From contig NZ_CP080647.1 of assembly GCF_019599145.1 (NCBI RefSeq), positions 9,548,001-9,612,000 of the forward strand: 64,000 bases of DNA, given 5' to 3'. This document shows positions 8,901 to 16,215 of the stretch, piece after piece. The notes under the pieces are model-generated. The model saw nothing but the letters and a program-made list of their open reading frames with translations. It had not been told where the DNA came from and searched no databases. The translations under genes and the position numbers were made by a program. The first letter of the stretch is position 1; every line of letters begins with the position of its first letter. The stretch is from Streptomyces akebiae. GTDB lineage: Bacteria; Actinomycetota; Actinomycetes; Streptomycetales; Streptomycetaceae.

Positions 8901-10834
8901 GGCCCCTCCATGGGCTGGGGGCTGTCGGCCCGGGTGTGCCAGTAGCCGCGCAGGCCGTTGCTCCGGGACCGCCAGTAGACGAGCAGCTCGCCGTCCACGT
9001 GATGGAAGCCCGGGTCCCCCCACTTGTCGTCCGCGGGGATGCGCAGGTCGTGCGTGAGGAGCGTGCCCTCCGCGCCGATCACCCGGGCCTGGGCGCCGCC
9101 CGCGACGACGAGGTGCGGCCAGGCGTCGGCGACGATGATGTCCTCGACGTCGTCCTTCGGGACGAGCGTGGCGGTCGCGTCCTCCCAGGCGGGCCAGCCG
9201 AGTTCGTCGAAGAGGCCGGCGCGCAGCGTGCGCGACAGCACCGGCGCCAGGTCGGTGGAGACGGCGGCGCGGACCTCGTCCTCGGCGAGCGCCAGCGCCT
9301 CGGCGGGCAGCCGCTTCAGCCGGGTGAGCGCGTCGGGCAGCCGGGGCAGACCCACGGCGGCGAACCGCCGGACGACCTCGCGCACCCACTCGGCCAGCAG
9401 CGGTCGCCCGCCCGGCGACGCGGCCAGCACACGGATGGCGCGTCGCCCCGAGTCGTCGTCGCCGAACCGGTCCGCGCCCCGCCGGAAGCCCTCGTGGAAC
9501 CGGGGGTCGGCGGCCAGCGACAGCAGCTCGCGGTGCCCTTCGCCCGGGGCCCACTGCTCCAGCGGCAGCGACCCGTCCTTCGCCGGGGCGGCCACGGGCA
9601 CGTCCAGGGACAGCAGCAGATCCATCAGATCGATGTCGTGCGTGACGCGCAACTCACGTCCGGCGGTGGTGAGTTCGGCGCGCAGACGGTCCGCCGCCCG
9701 CTCGACCAGCGGATACAGCTCGGGCATCCGGGTGGAGCCGCGCCAGGACCGCGCCCGCTCCCGGTAGGTCAGGAACCGCTCCAGCCAGCCCGCCGTGCCG
9801 TCGTGCGGACGCTGCTCCTCGGGCAGGGAGCCGTCCCACAGCCCGGCCGTGGCGCCGGAGGCCTCCAGCATGTCCAGCCACATCGCGGGCATCTCGTCGT
9901 CGTGGGACGAGGGCAGCGTGTCCAGCAGGGTGCCCCGCACCTCGGGCTCCCGCGCCGCCAGCGCCACCAGCGCCGTACGGTGGCCCTTCCACCAGCCCGC
10001 CGCCGCGCGCGCCGTGGACGGCAGGACCAGCAGTTCGGCCAGATAGGCCTGTTCGGTCAGATCCGCGTCGCGGCCGGCGGCCCGGGCCAGCCGACGCAGG
10101 TCGTTCGCCATCTGCGCCGAAGGCGGCAGACCGCCCGCCGTGCGGCGCAGGCACAGCTTGGTGAAACGCCGCAGCGCCTCCTCGGCCGGGACCCGCGCGG
10201 CCAGCTCCTTCGCGTACGCCGACAGCACCTTCACCGGGAGCGCGCCGGCCAGCGCGAACTCCAGGAACACGGCGTCGAGCCGCTCCTCCTCGACGATCAG
10301 CCCGTGCTCCGCCTCGGCCTTGCGGGCGCGGGTGAACAACTGGGCCGCGTACGTGGCGTTCTCCTCCGCGAGGAACACCCGTCCGGCCTGTTCGAAGAAG
10401 GTCGGCAGGAAGTGCGGCACCGACGCCGCCAGCCGCTCGCCGAGCTCCAGATAGGCGTCCATGGCCAGCTTGGGCTTGGACTTCGCCTGCCGTGCGGCAC
10501 GCTCCAGGTCCGGCACGATGCCGAGCGCGTGGTGCCCGTCCGCCGGATGGTGCACCAGCACCCACTCGGGGAAGCCCAGCGACTGCCGCAGCCCGAGCCC
10601 CACGACGGCCGGCTCCGCGTCCTGCTCCAGGCCGAGGAACCCGGCGGCCAGATCCTCCGCCGCCCCCAGCTCCCCGGCGACCAGCCGCACCACCACCCGG
10701 TCCGCCAGGCCCGGGTGACGGTACGTCCGCGCGGTCAGCGGCACCGCCCGCTCCCCGGCACCCTCGGTGTCCGGCGGCAGCACCCCGCCCGCGGCCAGCA
10801 CGTCCTCGTACGACACCTGCGTCCCCCCGCTCAT
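5921..10834 (-). CDS. Uncharacterised 1637-residue protein of the AAA+/VWA module
   Basis: The ATG at 10834 overlaps the TGA of the DUF4132 gene (ATGA); a longer reading into that gene is a shadow. No catalytic motif was recognised. The first ~550 residues look alpha-helical, with TPR/HEAT-like Leu/Ala patterns. The middle (~residues 600-950) is rich in Trp, Gly and short beta-like segments such as LLVYWRSRSNGLRGYWH, suggesting a propeller- or sandwich-like fold. The rest is helical again, and the tail is basic (KVRRGRRR). No signal peptide or membrane segment is seen, so it is probably cytoplasmic. Size and coupling suggest a scaffold or substrate-recognition subunit for the neighbouring ATPase system; this is inference only. 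Confidence 0.7.
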   Translation of the reverse strand: MSGGTQVSYEDVLAAGGVLPPDTEGAGERAVPLTARTYRHPGLADRVVVRLVAGELGAAEDLAAGFLGLEQDAEPAVVGLGLRQSLGFPEWVLVHHPADGHHALGIVPDLERAARQAKSKPKLAMDAYLELGERLAASVPHFLPTFFEQAGRVFLAEENATYAAQLFTRARKAEAEHGLIVEEERLDAVFLEFALAGALPVKVLSAYAKELAARVPAEEALRRFTKLCLRRTAGGLPPSAQMANDLRRLARAAGRDADLTEQAYLAELLVLPSTARAAAGWWKGHRTALVALAAREPEVRGTLLDTLPSSHDDEMPAMWLDMLEASGATAGLWDGSLPEEQRPHDGTAGWLERFLTYRERARSWRGSTRMPELYPLVERAADRLRAELTTAGRELRVTHDIDLMDLLLSLDVPVAAPAKDGSLPLEQWAPGEGHRELLSLAADPRFHEGFRRGADRFGDDDSGRRAIRVLAASPGGRPLLAEWVREVVRRFAAVGLPRLPDALTRLKRLPAEALALAEDEVRAAVSTDLAPVLSRTLRAGLFDELGWPAWEDATATLVPKDDVEDIIVADAWPHLVVAGGAQARVIGAEGTLLTHDLRIPADDKWGDPGFHHVDGELLVYWRSRSNGLRGYWHTRADSPQPMEGPGGTRGTEMDWYKADLKTTLPLPGGGRTTGAGVLHAGDTTIPDERWLLFDGASYWVWHAEGERETHGFHEYDPATDRRGRMSMPAFLADALRDAPEGSVYDSGWLGPSPTVGHAPASAPVDGVVGIRTVQLPDGSWRTQDLAGHTVTLPRERGRPSALVVFPGDDRARAVVRNGWQLEIVDHDGVVTSVAKTDRTPGVYGEGTLLLPPVQFWECMTARDPEGSAALRRIDAATSTALLAAAAHKDKDALPDAIRALLPVTHDALVSGIAGVVRHAAGQQAVLDAAAARLTRALDEGVDELEGPAGPADTVLQGALSGLGEPTRHWWNRDEEADTVFRSLRVMSRAAGLLPATAAPKGAAVRLHLDGTELPSGQPELWSLADRTSAIAFRAAAATTSEEHREALRTLLDRFAALGLGVGAHAERWRGVIVSLKADQLRTASGEWRAGSWNGLLPLGDDAFLAIVGRLSLDDDGAVFTGFFHDPTGRFETPEPYTLRESCPVSGAGEAARLGAFLAELAARGPAPWFPEAAEEFARRTGVTDTMARLIVAGLPQVDLYQRAFLSTEARNALGVKLAPAAVAKDELRGVDGDIRAAVVAALLPADPARLWTEGPDVAAAAEVWNSRVGRRTTVPEELFADATRAVKHSPWELRAALPALLHPAGEPRLTRDLEWAVKGDRVRPVDDDAVGFTADTLVGSVGLAAWLAHRLPAGDPLRAALPAALTAVRERLAHPGLVLDLGRYIGLPQFRKTAGTPTEVGEGFERYGAVILATHDDQPAPGIRVALLDEAGQDPYLPALRIDDQRPYAAEVALRLARSAPYAALLADPGDPVAGERGKDGTWWPQDPSRSVPELVTEVAKEYGVGEDAATLYLMLLAMPDPTDRMTARWTGWKPARLKAARAELTGGELVIEATRARAGRSLFLPGAWVDPKSPRLPLERWKLPLFAGLMSDEHATFGVIVPSEPAADLYRRAWQRIQDGDTPRFEELKVRRGRRR

Positions 10835-11697
10835 GCGTCCTTGCCCTCCTCGATCACGCGCCCGGCGTACAGCGCCGCGGCCATCCGCATTCCCTCCGAC
10901 CAGGCCACCGGGCCCACCTCGCCGAGCGGCAGGGCGTGGCCGTCCTGGTCCTGCCAGGTGAGACCGCCGGTCTCCACCTCGTCGTCCCAGTACGGCTCCC
11001 CGATCCACACGGAGGCCTCGACGGTGCGCTCGCCGTCCCGGACCCGGGCCGTGGCGTAGCCGCCGGAGACGCGGTATCCCAGGGAGGTGGCGCGCGCGGC
11101 GAGGGCGAAGCGGGAGCGGTACCGGCCGCCGGTGAACTCCCGCACGTGGGTCGCCTTGGCGGCCAGGTCGTCCGGTCGTCGCCAGGTGGCCCGGTGTATC
11201 TGCTCGACGCGCTGGACGATGCCGAGCTCCGCCGCGAACTCCCGGATGTCGTCGAGGTCCGGCAGCAGCACCGGGTGCGGCAGGGTCACCGTGCGCGGGG
11301 AGAGGCGGATCGTCTCACCGTCCAGGTTCACCACCCGCAGCTCGCCGGCGTCGGTGGCGCCCCGCAGGAATCCGACCTCGTCCGGGTCGTCGCCGACCAC
11401 CGCGACGTCGCGCAGCGCGGCCTGCCACGCCTCGTCCGGCCACACCCGGGCCAGCAGACCGGTGGGTACGGGCAGTGACGACACCATCCAGGCGTCCACC
11501 TGTTCGACGCACGCCGTCGCGTGCCGATCCAGCCATTCGGCGAACCGGCGCAGCCGGTCCACCTCGGGGTGGTCCTTCAGCGCCTTCGGCAGCGACTTCA
11601 ACTGCCGTCCCGCCGCACGGCCCGAGGTGGCTCGCGCAGCCACCCGCCCCTCCACAAGAGCGACTTCGTACCCGTCGCCCGCCGACAGCCAACCCAC
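10831..11697 (-). CDS. DUF4132 (MolR-like) domain protein
   Basis: The protein has 288 residues starting at GTG 11697; an in-frame TAG lies six codons upstream, so it cannot begin much earlier. Almost the whole length is a DUF4132 domain, recognised from LKSLPKALKDHPEV, the SLPVPTGLLARVWPDE segment, VVNLDGETIRLSP and the PHPVLLPDLDDIREFAAELG block. In E. coli MolR/YehI this domain is the C-terminal end of a protein of more than 1,000 residues that often has a WGR domain; here it stands alone and is coupled to the 1637-residue gene, which may supply the missing helical part. The biochemical role of DUF4132 is not established; old links to molybdate metabolism are weak. Confidence 0.8.
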   Translation of the reverse strand: MGWLSAGDGYEVALVEGRVAARATSGRAAGRQLKSLPKALKDHPEVDRLRRFAEWLDRHATACVEQVDAWMVSSLPVPTGLLARVWPDEAWQAALRDVAVVGDDPDEVGFLRGATDAGELRVVNLDGETIRLSPRTVTLPHPVLLPDLDDIREFAAELGIVQRVEQIHRATWRRPDDLAAKATHVREFTGGRYRSRFALAARATSLGYRVSGGYATARVRDGERTVEASVWIGEPYWDDEVETGGLTWQDQDGHALPLGEVGPVAWSEGMRMAAALYAGRVIEEGKDA

Positions 11698-12027
11698 GAA
11701 CCCCAGCCCCTAGCGTCAATCCCACAGGAAGAAAGCACAGTTCAGCCGGGGAATCCCGGCCCACGTGCGACCATGTGCGGAACGCTAGCGGCAGCCACTG
11801 ACAACCGGTCCGGCGCCTCCCCCGGAGCCCCCTCCAGCACGTCGGGACGTCCCGACGGTGAAACGGACACGCGGGACGATCCCTCCGGCGTCCGGCAAGC
11901 CAATCGAAGCGGACAGGGGCGACGCATCCGTAGACCTACGTAACCGGAGTACGTATTACCGGCCAGTCGCCGTAGGCGGCGCCGCGCGGCCTTCGCACGG
12001 CCTTCGCGCTCACCCTGCGCAGTGACA
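11698..12027. other. Intergenic region with paired TACGTA motifs
   Basis: No convincing gene was found; the open frames here lack family signatures and ribosome sites. Two TACGTA hexamers at 11937-11942 and 11950-11955 sit in an imperfect direct repeat (TACGTAACCGG then TACGTATTACCGG), in the least GC-rich part of the gap. It could be an operator for the DUF4132 transcript, but it is about 240 bases from that start. Confidence 0.35.
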
Positions 12028-12044
12028 CGGCCGGTCACCGGCCG
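12028..12044 (-). terminator. GC hairpin downstream of the M4 peptidase relic
   Basis: A 7-bp perfect stem (CGGCCGG/CCGGCCG) with a TCA loop lies 25 bases beyond the end of the relic frame. It is probably the surviving terminator of the former peptidase gene. Confidence 0.5.
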
Positions 12045-12068
12045 GCGCCGCCTCCGTCCGCCCGGGCC

Positions 12069-12715
12069 CTAAGGCATCGCCGCCGCGGCCGACCGCGGCG
12101 CGGCCTCGCACCTCCCGGCCGGGCGGGCGCGGGTCACCACATGGCTGACGCCGGTGGTGGAGTCGAGCCAGATCACCCGGGTGCCGGTGGCCGCGGCGGC
12201 GGCGAGCACCGCGTCCCGGCCCTGGGTGAACCCGTCGAGCGGGGTGAGGTACTCGGTGAGCGCCTTGCACACGATCTCGTCGGTGAGCGCGGCGCCGAGG
12301 TCCTCGCGGATGTCCCACAACTCCCCTGAGAAGATGGTGGAGTTGAGATGGGCGCCGCCGCTGTCCGTGCCGAACCTCACACCGAGGAAGGACGTGGCCG
12401 TGGTCCTCCCGTCGTTCAGGTCGCGCAACGCGCACTCGGCGGGTGTCCTGGTGCGGCACACCGCTCGCCCAGGAGCCCGGCGTCCGGGTCGTCCATGGGA
12501 ACGCCGTACACGTCCGTCTCGACGGCATTGCCGAAGTAGTCCGCGATCGCCTCGTTCAGGGCGCCGGACTGGCCCGCGTAGACGAGGTCGGCGGAGTGGT
12601 CGATGACGCCGTGGGTCATCTCGTGCCCGACGACATCCAGCCCGGCGGAGAGGGGGCGGTACTCCGCGTCGCCGGTGCCGTACACCATCTTCGTGCCGGC
12701 CCCGCGACCGCGGGG
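12069..12715 (-). pseudogene. M4 (thermolysin-like) metallopeptidase relic, frameshifted and 5'-truncated
   Basis: One reading frame carries GTKMVYGTG and the M4 active-site core GHEMTHGVIDHSAD followed by GALNEAIADYFGN, which supply the zinc-binding HExxH and the downstream Glu. Near 12,461-12,466 the frame is lost. Homology resumes in another frame at CRTRTPAECALRDLNDG and continues through LNSTIFSGELWDIREDLG to about 12,130. The signal peptide, propeptide and N-terminal catalytic lobe are absent, and the C-terminus diverges before the usual end. It cannot encode a working protease. The intact parent would be a secreted neutral protease of the Streptomyces M4 type. The M4 identity is firm; the exact relic limits are approximate. 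Confidence 0.8.
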
Positions 12716-13023
12716 GCCGGGAGCGGGGCCGGAAATCGGCGGATGGCCGAGACCGCGCGCACCACGTGGTGGCGGGGGAGCGGCCCGTGAGGGGCGATAC
12801 GCGCCAATGCCGTCCCGTCCGCATCACGCCCCGAACGGGTGTCACCGACCCCGCCCGCACCCCCTGTCACACAACGGTTACCGTGCGCTGATGCGGTCCC
12901 CGGGGTGACCGTCACGGATCCACCGCATCTCCTTCACCCGGCGCGCACTTCCGGCCGTGAGGCGGTCGCTCGCCGCCCGTCGGGGCAGACGGTGCGCCCG
13001 CCGGATGCCTAGCCTCCCGGCCC
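12716..13023. other. Intergenic stretch between the M4 relic and the secreted protein gene
   Basis: No gene signature or long hairpin was seen. A TAGCCT at 13010-13015 lies 8 bases before the ATG of the secreted protein gene; as a -10 element it would place transcription at or next to the start codon, which fits a leaderless mRNA. No clear -35 accompanies it. Confidence 0.35.
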
Positions 13024-13551
13024 ATGCGATCACCACTGATGAGACGCTTCGGCCTCGGTGCCGTCCTGGCCCTCGCCCTCGCCGTGTTCGGCACGGCCCC
13101 CGGCGCGAGCGCGGCCGCCGCGGCACCCGCGGAGCTGACGTTCGCCACCGACAGCGCCACCACGACGCCCGGTGGCACGGTCAACCTGTCGATGACGATC
13201 ACGAACAACCACACCTACGACGTCTGGTTCGTCTACCAGACCATCCAACCCACCTGGCTGACCAACCAGCGCCCCGACCTGAAGTACTCCTTCATCGGCT
13301 GCAGCCTCGCCACGGCCGCCGGCGCCACCCCCTGCTCCGGGACCGGCCCCGCCGACCTCGGTACCAACTACGGCGCCACGGTCCCGCCCGGCCAGAGCCG
13401 TACCGTCACGCTGACGCTCCAGGTCGCCGGTGACTCCGGCTGCAACGGGAACATCGGCTTCTACTCGTACTACTACGCCGAGTTCAGCGACAGCACCAAC
13501 GTCAGTGGCGGTCCGGTGTTCACGCCCCAGACCCGGGTGCTCTGCGCCTGA
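13024..13551 (+). CDS. Small secreted protein, Ig-like/DUF11-like fold, function unknown
   Basis: The protein has 175 residues with a clear Sec signal peptide: basic start MRSPLMRR, hydrophobic GLGAVLALALAVFG and a probable cleavage after AGASA-type residues near position 30. The mature part (LTFATDSATTTPGGTVNLSMTITNN) looks like a single beta-sandwich domain of the DUF11/CARDB kind, with two likely disulphide pairs (Cys in FIGCSLATAAGATPC and in DSGCNG...VLCA). No Shine-Dalgarno is apparent and a -10-like TAGCCT precedes the ATG by 8 bases, suggesting a leaderless transcript. It has no catalytic motif; an extracellular matrix or binding role is only a guess. It stands alone between a relic and the polysaccharide cluster. 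Confidence 0.75.
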   Translation: MRSPLMRRFGLGAVLALALAVFGTAPGASAAAAAPAELTFATDSATTTPGGTVNLSMTITNNHTYDVWFVYQTIQPTWLTNQRPDLKYSFIGCSLATAAGATPCSGTGPADLGTNYGATVPPGQSRTVTLTLQVAGDSGCNGNIGFYSYYYAEFSDSTNVSGGPVFTPQTRVLCA

Positions 13552-13680
13552 CGGCCCGGCGACGAGGTGGGCGGTCGTGACGGGAGTGACCTGAAATGAT
13601 CTGCGATCGGGCTTCCGTCATGGTCTGAACCACTGGCGAACGACCGGGCGGGCCCGATCGGTCCGCCGACACGTCCCGCG

Positions 13681-13705
13681 GGGCCCGGACCAGCGCGCCG
13701 GGCCC
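13681..13705 (+). terminator. GC hairpin downstream of the secreted protein gene
   Basis: GGGCCCGG pairs exactly with CCGGGCCC around a 9-base loop; outer CGCG segments can extend it with a bulge. It lies 130 bases after the secreted protein stop and would shield the polysaccharide cluster from read-through. Confidence 0.5.
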
Positions 13706-13762
13706 TCGCGGTCGTCGTAGGCCTCGTTCCGGGGGGATGAGAAAACGTTCAATTCGGTTCCA

Positions 13763-13780
13763 TGTCCGCCCAGTTGGACA
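13763..13780. promoter_or_regulatory. TGTCC-N8-GGACA inverted repeat upstream of the polysaccharide cluster
   Basis: Perfect 5-base arms separated by 8 bases sit in the A/T-rich patch about 180 bases before the deacetylase ATG. The size and placement suit a dimeric regulator. No matching regulator gene is next to it, so the binding factor is unknown. Confidence 0.3.
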
Positions 13781-13960
13781 CCTGCGCTTTTCCGTCATGT
13801 TTCGCAGCATGACCACGAAAGCCACACACAGACACCACTATGTGACGCGACGGATGCGTCGACGACCGGGTTCTGAGGGGGAACGCCGGCGTCACGCAAG
13901 GGGGTGCGTCCGCTCCAGGAGAGGCGTGCTCACCCCTGCCCGGGGAGGGGACTTCACCGC

Positions 13961-16105
13961 ATGAAGCGGACTTTACGCACCACCGTGCTCACGGTGGGCG
14001 CGCTCATCGCCGCGCTCGGCCTGCCGGCCGGACCGGTCCACGCCGACGACACCACGCCCCGCGTCGATCTGCGGGTCCTGGTGGTCAGCGACGGTGGCCC
14101 GTCCACCGACGCGATAGCCGCCGAACTCACCACCGCCGGAACGCCGTACACCGAGATCGACCTGACGAGCGCCGACCGGCCCGTGATCGACGCGGGTTTC
14201 CTCGCGGACACCGTCGACGGCCGCCCGCGCGCCAAGTACCAGGCGGTCGTGCTGCCCAACGACAACCCGTTCCCGGCCGGCTCGGCCGAGATGACGGCGC
14301 TCGCGGAGTACGAGCGGACGTACACGATCCCCCAGGTCGACGCCTACACCTACGCGCGTCCAGAAGCCGGTTTGCAGTACCCGGTGTACGGCGGCTACTC
14401 CGGCAGCCTCGACGGCGCCGAGGCCCGGGTGACCGACGCCGGGAAGGCGGGCCCCTTCGGGTACCTCGACGGCGCGGTGCCCTTCGAGGACAACGACCCC
14501 GCCATCGGCGAGAGTTACGCCTACCTGTCGAGGCCCGTCGCGGGAGCCGACTTCACCCCCTACGTCGACGCGGCCGTCCCCGGCGGGTCCACGCGCGGCA
14601 CACTGGTCGGCGAGTACCGGCACGACGGGCGGCGCGAACTCGTCGTCACCTTCGTCTACAACCGCTACCAGCAGCAGTTCCGGCTGCTGGCCCGCGGCAT
14701 CGTCGCCTGGATGACCGGCGGGGTGCACCTGGGCGCCACGCGCAACTACTTCGCCGTGCACGTCGACGACGTGTTCGCCGCCGACGACCGCTGGAACACC
14801 GAGCTCAACTGCACCCCCGGCGACGTCGACTGCGCCGACCCGAACATCGAGCCCGACCCCATCCGCATGACCCCGGCCGACGTCGACCACGCCACCGCCT
14901 GGCAGACCGACAAGGGCTTCACCCTCGACCTCGCCTACAACGGCGCCGGCAGCGTCGACCACCGCGAGGACAACAACGGCGACGACGCCCTCACCGACAG
15001 GTTCATCGCGGAGCGCGACCGCTTCCGCTGGATCAACCACACCTACTCTCACCCCTTCCTCGGCTGTGTCCAGGACACCAGCGTGGTCCCCTGGAGATGC
15101 GCGACCGACGCCGACGGCTCCACCCGATGGGTGAGCCGCGACGACATCTCCGACGAGATCGCCACCAACCGCGTCTGGGGCCGGACGGCCGGACTGCCCC
15201 TGGACGACGGCGAGTTGGTCACCGGTGAACACTCCGGCATGAAGGTGCTGCCGCAACAGCCCGAGGACAACCCCAACCTGGCGCTCGCCCTCGACGACAA
15301 CGACATCACCTGGCTCGGCTCCGACAACTCCCGCGAGCCCGCCCAGCGGCAGGTCGGCCCCGCCACGACCGTGCCCCGCCACCCGATGAACGTCTTCTAC
15401 AACGCGGGCCGGGCGGCCGAACAGGTCGACGAGTACAACTGGATCTACACCAGCCGCGCCCAGGGCGGCAGCGGCATCTGCGAGGACAACCCCGCCACCA
15501 CCACCTGCCTCACCGCGCCGCTCGACACGGCCACCGGGTACGAGGACGTCATCGTGCCGCTGGAGAAGCGGATAGCCCTCGGCCACGTCCTCGCGGGCGA
15601 CCCCAAGCCGCACTTCATCCACCAGTCGAACCTGGCCGAGGACCGCATCGCCTACCCGGTGCTCGACGGTGTCCTGGACGGCTACGCGGCCCTGTTCGCC
15701 GAGAACACCCCCGTGGTCAACCTGCGGATGAAGGACATCGGAGCCGAACTCCGCCGCAGGGCCCTGTGGCAGGCCGCCCTCCAGGCCGGCGAGGTCACCG
15801 CCCACCGCATCGGCGACACCGTCACCGTCGAGGCACCGGACGGCCTGGCGGTCACCGTCACCGCGCCCACCGGCACCACCCTGGCCGGCGGCGCCTTCGG
15901 CGACGCCTACGCGGGCGCGGTCTCCGGCTGGACACCCTCCACGGGCGCCCCCCTCGCCCTCGCCCTCCCCACGGCCGCCGGCCCCTCGGCCGCCGTCGCC
16001 GACGAGCCCGTCGAGACCACGGATCCCGCGCCGGACACCCGTGTCCCCGCAGGCGTGAGCGAGAGAGTGCCGTACACCCCGGACACCGACACCGCGGACG
16101 ACTGA
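13961..16105 (+). CDS. Secreted CE18/NodB-like polysaccharide deacetylase (Agd3-like)
   Basis: The protein has 714 residues. ATG 13961 follows GGGGAGGGG at good spacing; a longer reading adds no homology. A Sec signal peptide (MKRTLRTTVL then a hydrophobic core, cleavage near VHA-DD, residue 28) exports it. Residues ~35-250 form an N-terminal domain. The deacetylase part has a NodB-type metal triad: HVDDVF (H267, D269-D270) and HTYSHPF (H360, H364). Length, the long N-terminal domain and the HVDDVF/HTYSH pair recall fungal Agd3 (CE18), which deacetylates galactosaminogalactan, more than short CE4 enzymes. The tail (~640-714) is Pro/Thr/Asp-rich and has no anchor motif. As the first gene before a PelF-like GT and GH114/GH135 genes, it probably de-N-acetylates the exported polymer, making it cationic and adhesive. 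Family assignment is by recalled motif, not by search. Confidence 0.72.
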   Translation: MKRTLRTTVLTVGALIAALGLPAGPVHADDTTPRVDLRVLVVSDGGPSTDAIAAELTTAGTPYTEIDLTSADRPVIDAGFLADTVDGRPRAKYQAVVLPNDNPFPAGSAEMTALAEYERTYTIPQVDAYTYARPEAGLQYPVYGGYSGSLDGAEARVTDAGKAGPFGYLDGAVPFEDNDPAIGESYAYLSRPVAGADFTPYVDAAVPGGSTRGTLVGEYRHDGRRELVVTFVYNRYQQQFRLLARGIVAWMTGGVHLGATRNYFAVHVDDVFAADDRWNTELNCTPGDVDCADPNIEPDPIRMTPADVDHATAWQTDKGFTLDLAYNGAGSVDHREDNNGDDALTDRFIAERDRFRWINHTYSHPFLGCVQDTSVVPWRCATDADGSTRWVSRDDISDEIATNRVWGRTAGLPLDDGELVTGEHSGMKVLPQQPEDNPNLALALDDNDITWLGSDNSREPAQRQVGPATTVPRHPMNVFYNAGRAAEQVDEYNWIYTSRAQGGSGICEDNPATTTCLTAPLDTATGYEDVIVPLEKRIALGHVLAGDPKPHFIHQSNLAEDRIAYPVLDGVLDGYAALFAENTPVVNLRMKDIGAELRRRALWQAALQAGEVTAHRIGDTVTVEAPDGLAVTVTAPTGTTLAGGAFGDAYAGAVSGWTPSTGAPLALALPTAAGPSAAVADEPVETTDPAPDTRVPAGVSERVPYTPDTDTADD

Positions 16106-16215
16106 CACCGCGGACAACTGACCTGCGGCACCCGCCCATCGAGCCGTCCCGGACGCGTCACCCGCGGCCGGGACCGGCAGGGAACCACCCCACACCACGG
16201 CAGTGGAGCACACCG

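Larger units (their letters stand above)
13552..13960. other. 409-base leader region of the exopolysaccharide cluster
   Basis: This gap precedes the deacetylase gene and should hold the cluster's promoter. It contains a hairpin at 13681-13705 and a TGTCC-N8-GGACA inverted repeat, listed separately. A relatively A/T-rich patch at 13735-13800 (GAAAACGTTCAATTCGG) is the likeliest promoter area. The last stretch carries the ribosome site GGGGAGGGG. No protein-coding frame in the gap shows a family signature. Confidence 0.45.

Noticed and set aside
7814-11059. A 1081-residue open frame on the plus strand opposite the 1637-residue gene
   Set aside because: Gln/Arg/Gly/Val-rich composition without domains; it mirrors the codon pattern of the true minus-strand gene.
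11742-12038. A 98-residue open frame on the minus strand in the gap after the DUF4132 gene
   Set aside because: No domain, ribosome site or coupling; basic low-complexity composition typical of noncoding high-GC DNA.
13973-16213. A 746-residue open frame on the minus strand opposite the deacetylase gene
   Set aside because: It is the antisense shadow of a gene with a signal peptide, catalytic motifs and a ribosome site.
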